DNA from: Haliotis asinina
Taxonomy: Eukaryota; Mollusca; Gastropoda; Lepetellida; Haliotidae
Assembly: GCF_037392515.1 (NCBI RefSeq)
Contig: NC_090291.1
Span: 1,824,501 to 1,888,500, forward strand
DNA: 64,000 nt
Direction: 5' to 3'
The translations under genes were made by a program, and so were the position numbers. The first letter of the stretch is position 1. Every line of letters begins with the position of its first letter. This document shows, piece by piece, positions 56,641 through 64,000 of this stretch. The notes under the pieces are model-generated. The model saw only the letters and a program-made list of their open reading frames with translations, did not search any database and was not told where the DNA came from.

Positions 56641-57841
56641 AGTGTGCGCCACACGAATGCTTTTTCGAGGTATGACGGAAACAGTCGAAGCGTCAGTAGA
56701 AAAACGTTTAGTGACGTCAAATATATTACTGACGTCATGGTAACGGATGTTCTTCAAAGCATTGTGATGATTGATAACGCCTAGGTTGATCTAGCACAAG
56801 CGGCATCTGCTGTGAAAGCCAACTGTGGATGGTAAACAGTCATCCCTGTTTAATGAAACTCCGGAGGGCAAACACAACTAAAGCTGGGCGTAGGAGTAGG
56901 TAAACAAACAGTATGACATTATGTATCACACATTTCGGGGATTGTTATCATTATTTGCCCACTTGCACCAAACGATCTTACCGCTACAATTATTGTAAAT
57001 CCTTAAGATCGCGATCTTAGGCTTCGGCTACAATCGCCACCCACTTGCACAAAGCGATTGTAGGCTAAGATCATTGTAAGTTACAATCAAAACTTACAAT
57101 TGGTCGGAACCAATTGTAAGGAGCTAAGATCATTGTAGTCAGTAGCAAAATGGCGCTCAAGTTGGTGTCAGTTTCACGCAAATAATTACCTTTACTTTTG
57201 GGGTTTCCTTTTATATTGCATAAAACTGGATGATTAGCTTCGACACTTCAACAACACGGAGAATGCAACAACCATTTAACGTCAGAAATATCGTTATTTG
57301 CGGTAGTGAACAAACTCAATATCGAGTCGATATAATTATGTACATTTCTCTCCCGATTCAGTGTTGGAAAAAGTACGAACACCAGGAAAGGAGAGTAAAG
57401 AAAGGTTTCTCCATTCGATTAGCAGTGGCCAGAACCTTTGCAATAACTCAAGGGCAGCTAATTTTAGTTTTTACACAAGATGGGAGTGGTTTCCCTTTGC
57501 ATATTATGCCGTTGCCGTAAAATCTGCCATGCCCAAAAACAATGTATGTTATGTTGTGACAGCGCAGATCTCCACATATATTTCTTTCCGGTCACAGTCG
57601 TGTCAATGACTTTGTCGTGGTTTATCATTACAATAATCTACAGTTGGATAACGTACAAAAGTATGTTTCTTTCTGACGAGAGAATAGAGTTTTAATCTAT
57701 GCATTTGAAATATAATACAAGTATTCTTCAAACAGGAAAATACACGTGCTGAGGCATGTGAAATTTGCGCAAAAACGTTTTTAACAAAAAGAAAAAATAA
57801 TTATCAACAAAATAGCGTAAAGCAATTAACATACTGTGGAT

Positions 57842-57932
57842 AAGTATTTAACAACACATACAACACATACAACACATACAACACATACAACACATACGAC
57901 ACATACAACACATACAACACATACAACACACA
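57842..57932. repeat. 10-base microsatellite (caacacatac)
   Basis: About nine units, one with cgacacatac. Confidence 0.9.
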
Positions 57933-58201
57933 CGGAATGATATCGTTTCATATTTCCCTGTCATGCTTTTTCCACAACGCTCCCATAGTCATGTCACCCT
58001 TTCATATCTTTACAAATCTAATGTTTGTGGGATATATTTTGGATTTTTACTCCAAATAACACCATCCAGATGCCAAACTCAGATTCATTGACGGCCATTG
58101 ACAAATCATGGTACATTTAGGTGTTGTATCATAAGGAAGTTTTGCTTATAATTTATGTTATCTTTTAATTTTCATGATTATTAGGTCAATAACTCAAAAC
58201 C

Positions 58202-59803
58202 CAAAGGACAAGGTATGTGATAGAGGCCCGTATTGGCCCACAACATGTTATGATTATCAAAATTTTACATGATAATTTTAGCATAAAAAGGGCGAAATTA
58301 ATTGCTGAAGTTACTTCCAATTGCATTGTTATGTTTTTAGTGTTGCTAGTTTTCCTCGTTGAAGACCTCAAAGTTAACATCATTTCACAATATCTTCTAG
58401 AAACCCACATTTTCTGATTTTCAGATTGATAGAAACAAGTGTGAGCAAAAGCATGACCCATCCAATTTTTTTCACCACATATGAAGAGAGTAAATTAGAA
58501 TGCACATCTAAAACATTGTGGTGGGTCACATTTTTTTGGTTTATGAAATTGCTCCATACATCTAAAAAAATAAACACTTACATATAAAAACAATCCATCA
58601 CATTGACACATGATACAGTATGATACGTTATATTTTGTATATTACAAAGGAATATTTAGCCTAACGGTTGCAATAGTGGAATGTTGTTGGTTTTTATCAG
58701 ACAAGCAGGTTCAAATCCATGTAACTTTTCTTTCTTTTTTGCAAAGTTTGTTTATCAAGTCTACAATGTTTAACTAAACTGTTTCACATCAAATGCAAAT
58801 ATTTTTTTCTTAAGTTTGGTAATCTATGTTACAACACTGTTGAAACAAGCTGTAATTAACATCATGTAAGACACAGACCATTCACCTTTTCAGCTGCCTT
58901 TGTTACCAATATTTTAAAATTCATATTTTATATATATTGATCTATTTTAGGTTTATACACTCTTGAATAGTGCAGTTCTTGACAGTGAATCAGAAACTGA
59001 GATTGATGACTGTGTGAATGAAGAGTAATAGTGGATGTTTTATATCTTTAAAGTGGATAAGTTGTGAATAATTACTCTGTAAAGTCTTTTGAATACTGAC
59101 TTTAACACTTGCATGGTGTTAATATGAACCTGTGCCGACGATACAATTTCACCCGAATTGGACCCCTTTGAGGTCAAAACCTGTGATTTTTAGTGCAACA
59201 TGGCTATTGTAATAACATATGATGATTGAGATGTTAACTGTATATTTGCTAAAACTGGTTGTAATTGCTGACTTGTAACACTTACTAGTTAAAATGAAAC
59301 TGTGCCCAAAATGTAGCTTTACCCAAAACAGGCCCCTGTGATTCTTAGTATAACATGATTGGTTACCATGCTTACATGTTGTAAAATTGACGCATGGATT
59401 ACATTTGCAAAGAATACTGTGAATAATGACTTAGTTTTAGGGACACAATTGAAAACTAATTGACTTAACAATGTTTTTGCAACCCTAATTGGGCACTTTG
59501 AGGTTAAAACATTATTATTATGTTGTTCAGCATGACTGCCTGTTGTAAAACTGCTGTATTTTGTATGTAAATAAAATGACAGTTGTAAATAAGTCATTAT
59601 GGCACACTGATATTTCAGACGTATTGTTATTTTTCATGGGAATTGAAAAAACCCATTTGGGCCCCTCTGCAGAAAAATTACACCTCAGAACATATAAAAT
59701 ATAGCATTTTTATGCAAAGCTAACTTGTCTCTAAACAAATAACATGTTTTCAGCCAATTCTGTTAGTGGGCCAAAAAACGGCCTTATCATACCTTGTCCT
59801 TTG
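58202..59803. mobile_element. Nested DNA transposon-like element, ~1.6 kb
   Basis: Ends caaaggacaaggtatgtgat...ggcccac at 58202-58241 and, inverted, caaaggacaaggtatgataa...ggcccac at 59766-59803 match over about 38-40 bases. Inside, near 58952-59028, a tttattttag acceptor opens VYTLLNSAVLDSESETEIDD then CVNEE and a stop, the only coding-like piece seen. Confidence 0.6.
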
Positions 59804-60939
59804 TTAATGTATTTGTTGTATTTCAAGATTTTCATAAAACGTGATGTTTCTGTGGTTGCAGTATGACATTCTTAGTTCATAAATCATATTAGAATGTTGA
59901 AAAAAATAGAGAATAACCCAAGAGGTGCGAGAATCATGTATGTTATCTTACACGTTATCATTACAAAGATTTGTTTGTTTGGGGGGGGGGGGTTTGTTGT
60001 TTGTTTGTTTGTTGTTGTTTTTGTTCTGTTTTGTTTCCATGAAAAATCTGCAAGGTGCGATTAAGGAAGGTATGTCAGTTGTGTGCAGGAACCAGTTCCA
60101 CGTTTGATTTGCGCTGCATGCTATGCGCACTTGCAGACAACTGTAGACAGGAATCGAGTTAAAGAAATTTCTACCTCCAACGTCAAAGAGTTCGCGATCT
60201 TAGTTCGCGATCTTAAATCCGTGCTGTCTTAAGATCGTCTAAAGTTGTGCAAGTGGATTTGGGCAATTGCACGGTGATTGTACATTTGATTGTAGGGGCA
60301 TTAGACGGATTGTAACTAAGATTGTTATGTGCAAGCGGGTCCAGCAGAAGTGTAGAATCCCAGGGATGTTGGCACTCTGAATAAACAACACAATAAAATT
60401 CCCTGCTCTGTGCATAATCGAAGGGAGGCAACTCTGACTACCATACTGCTCTCCAATGCCAAGTAAAACGTCGTGGGACCCATGTATACAGACGATCTGT
60501 CACAGGAAATAAATGAGCTTGCTGCCAAGTCAGCGTTAATAAACTGAAAGTAGATTCGAACACTATCTTGACGTGTCTCTAGACGATATTAAGATTCATC
60601 CAGTGAAATATTTTGTCTTTTTATTAAGTGAAACCACAAAGATGATAGGAACACACGATGAACGTAACATTTTATGACTTTCTATTGAGAGTATACATCG
60701 TGTACACAACTATACACCTTGTTCTGAAAGAGAATATCTTTTACATAATGTTACACTCTCCGACTTATTTCACCATCCTATGAAATAGAGTTTGGCCTAC
60801 TTTCTTATATAGCAGGTGTTAGTTTTGAAATTACTGAATTTCACACTATGATATTTTCAGTCTTGCAGCCTGTCTAACAAGTAAACGATCAGTGAGGACT
60901 CGATATATTCATATTATGCTTAAATATGTATGCGTGACA

Positions 60940-61462
60940 GGTAATTATAGATTGACTGGTTGCTGTTTGGTAATTATAGATTGGTTGGTGGCTGTTTGGT
61001 AATTATAGATTGGTTGGTTGCTGTTTGGTAATTATAGATTGACTGGTTGCTGTTTGGTAATTATAGATTGGTTGGTGGCTGTTTGGTAATTATAGATTGA
61101 CTGGTTGCTGTTTGGTAATTATAGATTGGTTGGTGGCTGTTTGGTAATTATAGATTGGTTGGTTGCTGTTTGGTAATTATAGATTGGTTGGTTGCTGTTT
61201 GGTAATTATAGATTGGTTAATTGCTGTTTGGTAATTATAGATTGGTTGGTTGCTGTTTGGTAATTATAGATTGGTTGGTTGCTGTTTGGTAATTATAGAT
61301 TGACTGGTTGCTGTTTGGTATTTATAGATTGACTGGTTGCTGTTTGGTAATTATAGATTGGTTGGTTGCTGTTTGGTAATTATAGATTGGTTGGTTGCTG
61401 TTTGGTAATTATAGATTGGTTGGTTGCTGTTTGGTAATTATAGATTGGTTGGTTGCTGTTTA
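60940..61462. repeat. 29-base minisatellite, about 18 units
   Basis: Unit ttggtaattatagattggtt, ggttgctgt with variants gactggttgctg and ggttggtggctg. It ends exactly where a SINE head begins. Confidence 0.95.
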
Positions 61463-61680
61463 AGCCGCACTCTGCAGTTTTTCAGCAATACGACGGCGGT
61501 CTGTAAATAATCAAGTCTGAAGTGGACCAGAGAATCCAGTGATCAACAGCATGAGCATCGATATATGCAAGTGAGATACGGTGACATGTGTCAACCACCC
61601 AATACAGTTCGTTGTCTCTAAAGACAAGCATATGGGTTGTAGTGAGGACCAATTCTAACCCGGATGTTCATGTGAAGTTT
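61463..61680 (+). repeat. Abalone-type SINE
   Basis: agccgcactctgcagttttt, ggcggtctgtaaataatcaa, gatcaacagcatgagcatcg, tgacatgtgtcaacc; plus orientation with a diverged tail. Confidence 0.8.
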
Positions 61681-61689
61681 TAGATACAT

Positions 61690-63060
61690 ATACCAACACC
61701 ACTACCCGAAGTTCCTTTCCCATGGTAGGAACACGGGCAGCGTTAGTGTTAGTACATATATCAGTGTTAGTGTTGATTATTTCCTTACAATATTTCCCGC
61801 GTGGCCATGGCCCATGAATACCTTTCAGCTATGACCATTGTGAGTTGGCATCGCGCCACTTGCGTTACTCATTTTTCTGTCAATGTCATACTTCTGTGTA
61901 GCATATTCCTGTATATTCCCGCTTCCTGTGACACTAGTTTCTAATGTTATAGAATGAGTCTCACTGGATGAGAATGACTCAAATACCTGAGTGGGATTGC
62001 ACGTTCAGCACTATTTCTTCTACCTCGTTCATTTCCGTAATCATTCGGAACTGAGTGAAAATAGTCCCTAAGTGGATATCACTCTGCGGTCGGGACTTTA
62101 TTAATTAACCTACAAGTTCACAGATGTATATTCAATGCTATTATGAACCGTAAACATATAGGGTTTCTAAAGATACAAAGAAAATAACGCATCGGCGTAT
62201 GAATATATAATCAATATAATCTATTTTTAACATTTGGGGAATTCCTTCCGTCACTTGCTATGTAAAGAGAAATACGTCATGTCAACACCTTTCAGGTGTC
62301 TATTGATGTAAACAGCGACATCGGCCGAAACCAGCAGTCGGTGTTTCACAGGCAAGCAGACAACGTATATAGTTGGTGAGTGTTAATATCCCATCATAAC
62401 ATTTCAGACAGTAATTGTGGAAGTGGATCCGACAGTGTTAGCTAAGATTGTTGCTGCTGGGAAACGCTATGTACTTTAAATTAGCTACCACAGTATATTA
62501 TCGCTCCTGTGTATAGCTGCCTCTTTCGGTTCCGTGTTGTGCGCCAAGCGGGCTACCACTGGGGATCTCAGGTACGCACTGTCAGTCATGGTATTTCTGA
62601 CAATGTTTTATATACATAATAACCACATGTAGGCACATGACATGTGAATACACAGTGGCTGTAAACTACCGCCTCAGTCCTGTAAGGTATAGATGTAGCC
62701 TAATATATTTGTTCACCATTTGTACCTAAGACTGACTTTTGAGTAAGTTAATAACTTGTGCTGATGAATGTCGCTTATGACTACGGTCAGTTTGGCTCAA
62801 AGGCGGGCCGATGAACTGCAATCCAACTCGAAAAGTGAAAAACACAAAATACTCAGTGACACGCTGATCATAAAAAAGTAACAGACCAACTCTGGGAACT
62901 TTTTAGCAGAATATATGTCCTAAAACTAAAAAACACAATATTGACACAGTTCACCATTTGCTACGAGGGACAGTGAGGTGTATGAGACGCGTGCACAAGT
63001 GCCGACAAAGTTTTTGATTCCTTAACCTTTTCAGTGCCGTCTCTATCCTATCTCGGACAA
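61690..63060 (+). other. Upstream region of the VWA gene
   Basis: A noncoding first exon is expected because the coding start follows a splice acceptor directly. One candidate donor is GTTG|gtgagt at about 62373, but I cannot fix it. No other content seen. Confidence 0.35.
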
Positions 63061-63074
63061 CTGGCTGTTCCTTT

Positions 63075-63262
63075 GCTTTTTGTAACCCATGCATGTCGTA
63101 AGAGACGACTAACGGGATCGAGTAGTCAGGCTCATTGACACATGTCATCATATCCCATTTGAGTAGGTCGATGCTCATGATGTTGATCACTGGACTGTCT
63201 GATCCAGGCTCGATTATTTACAGACCGCCGCCATATAGCAGGAATATTTTGCAGTAATTACT
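63075..63262 (-). repeat. Abalone-type SINE in the VWA gene 5' intron
   Basis: catgcatgtcgtaagagacg, gatgttgatcactggactgt, accgccgccatatagcagga in minus orientation. Confidence 0.8.
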
Positions 63263-63338
63263 ACAACCAACCACAAAAAATATTTGTGGTGGAAACAGTC
63301 ACAGGGCATCAGTTTAACCCTTTCCCTTCTATTTACAG

Positions 63339-64000
63339 ATGTGGTCATACCTCACAAGTGTGTTTTCCTCCTCATCAGAACAACCGAGAAAACAAACTGT
63401 AAAGATGGCATCTGGGAAAATTGAACAGCCAGCCCTGGCCAATCACGATTCATCCATCCTTGACCTTGCCTTTGTCATGGACTGTACGGGCAGTATGGGG
63501 TCGTACATCGAAAATGCCCGAAACAACATCAGGAAGATAGTGGAGGACATTGTGGCAAATGAAAAGAGTAACGTGTGTCTGGCCCTAGTAGAATACAGAG
63601 ACCACCCTCCACAGGACTCGTCGTTTGTCACCCGTCCTCATGATTTCACACCCAAGGTCGGTAAGATGAAGTCGTGGCTGGACGAGTGCACCGCTAGAGG
63701 TGGAGGCGATGGCCCCGAGGCCGTTGCTGATGGCTTGCACCAACTCCTGAAGCTGAGCTGGAGGGATGCCGCCACAAAGATAGCTGTCCTCATCTCAGAT
63801 GCCCCTCCTCATGGACTTGGGGGAGGCGGGGACGGATTCCCCAATGGATGTCCCTCTGGACTGGACCCAATGGAGATCACAGGTCAACTGGCTGAGAAGG
63901 GCGTCACCCTGTACGTCGTGGGGTGCGAGCCCAGTATCTGCCCATACAAAGCCTTCTTCACAGGACTGGCCTATCTGACTGGTGGTCAGTACGTGCCACT
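63339..64000 (+). CDS. von Willebrand factor A domain protein, N-terminal part (cut by the window edge)
   Basis: 220 codons open to the right edge. The start chosen is the ATG immediately after the acceptor cttctatttacag (MWSYLTSVFSS); a second in-frame ATG at 63405 (MASGKIEQPALANHDSS) is the alternative. The domain starts LDLAFVMDCTGSMGSYIENA; DCTGS at residues 48-52 is the metal-ion-dependent adhesion site (DxTxS). Thr118, the GGGDGPEAVADGL stretch and ISDAPPHG (Asp154) supply the remaining MIDAS-type features, and LYVVGCEP forms a later strand. The sequence type is that of VWA domains at the N-terminus of VwkA-like alpha-kinases and of related mollusc proteins; the C-terminal part that would decide is outside. 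No signal peptide, so probably intracellular (inference). Confidence 0.85.
   Translation, partial: MWSYLTSVFSSSSEQPRKQTVKMASGKIEQPALANHDSSILDLAFVMDCTGSMGSYIENARNNIRKIVEDIVANEKSNVCLALVEYRDHPPQDSSFVTRPHDFTPKVGKMKSWLDECTARGGGDGPEAVADGLHQLLKLSWRDAATKIAVLISDAPPHGLGGGGDGFPNGCPSGLDPMEITGQLAEKGVTLYVVGCEPSICPYKAFFTGLAYLTGGQYVP

Larger units (their letters stand above)
56957..60342. mobile_element. Large DNA transposon-like element with doubled inverted ends
   Basis: Left end gcccacttgcaccaaacgat and right end (inverted) acccgcttgcacataacaat match in part; a second pair lies inside at 57038 (acccacttgcacaaagcgat) and about 60258 (inverted ccacttgcacaactttagac). Both flanks carry many cgatcttaag/cttaagatcg palindromes. 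No transposase recognised; the interior holds another element at 58202-59803. Confidence 0.5.

Noticed and set aside
57150..57695. Cys-rich ORFs after ATGGCGCTC and at 57480
   Set aside because: The first stops after 11 codons; the second lacks family resemblance and lies in a transposon-like element.
58184..58211. 28-base exon-like segment with acceptor attattag and donor caag|gtatgt
   Set aside because: Its 3' half is the terminal inverted repeat of the nested element at 58202-59803.

Overview
The window is eukaryotic nuclear DNA, most probably from an abalone (Haliotis) or a close vetigastropod. The evidence is the many copies, in both orientations, of a dispersed repeat whose head reads gtgagtgagtttagttttac and continues into agcaatattccagctatatg, a repeat I associate with Haliotis. 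The split genes with GT-AG introns and the dense minisatellites fit a mollusc. I saw no operon, CRISPR array, rRNA gene or intact tRNA gene.

Three host genes are supported. (1) Plus strand, 1436-9776: the 3' half of a DHHC palmitoyltransferase of the ZDHHC1/ZDHHC11 type. The last transmembrane helix and the cytoplasmic tail lie on six exons whose phases all join; the catalytic DHHC domain lies to the left of the window. A separate coding terminal exon at 17267-17370 fits the same splice phase and may be an alternative C-terminus. (2) Minus strand, 51749 down to 20318: a calmodulin-like EF-hand gene reconstructed from seven exons. It gives 181 residues, four EF hands and an acidic tail, and the joined coding length is 546 bases with every junction in phase. 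(3) Plus strand, 63339 to the right edge: the 5' part of a von Willebrand factor A domain protein. Genes 1 and 2 converge; genes 2 and 3 diverge.

Most of the rest is intron filled with repeats. Introns of gene 1 are roughly two thirds minisatellite, and two arrays contain the splice junction itself: a 55-base array repeats a 3' splice site with the start of its exon, and a 44-base array repeats a 5' splice site. Introns of gene 2 hold arrays of 45, 68, 15, 39 and 46 bases, three damaged Tc1-like transposases or pieces of them (one is just past its 3' end), a reverse transcriptase fragment, a 250-base-arm inverted repeat and several SINEs. Between genes 2 and 3 lie SINEs, a palindromic minisatellite and what looks like a DNA transposon nested inside another (56957-60342).

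The two complete-looking genes do not form a pathway in any way the sequence shows. Protein palmitoylation, calcium sensing and VWA-mediated adhesion are separate roles. I found no clearly undescribed biological system; the most unusual signal is the tandem amplification of splice junctions in gene 1.
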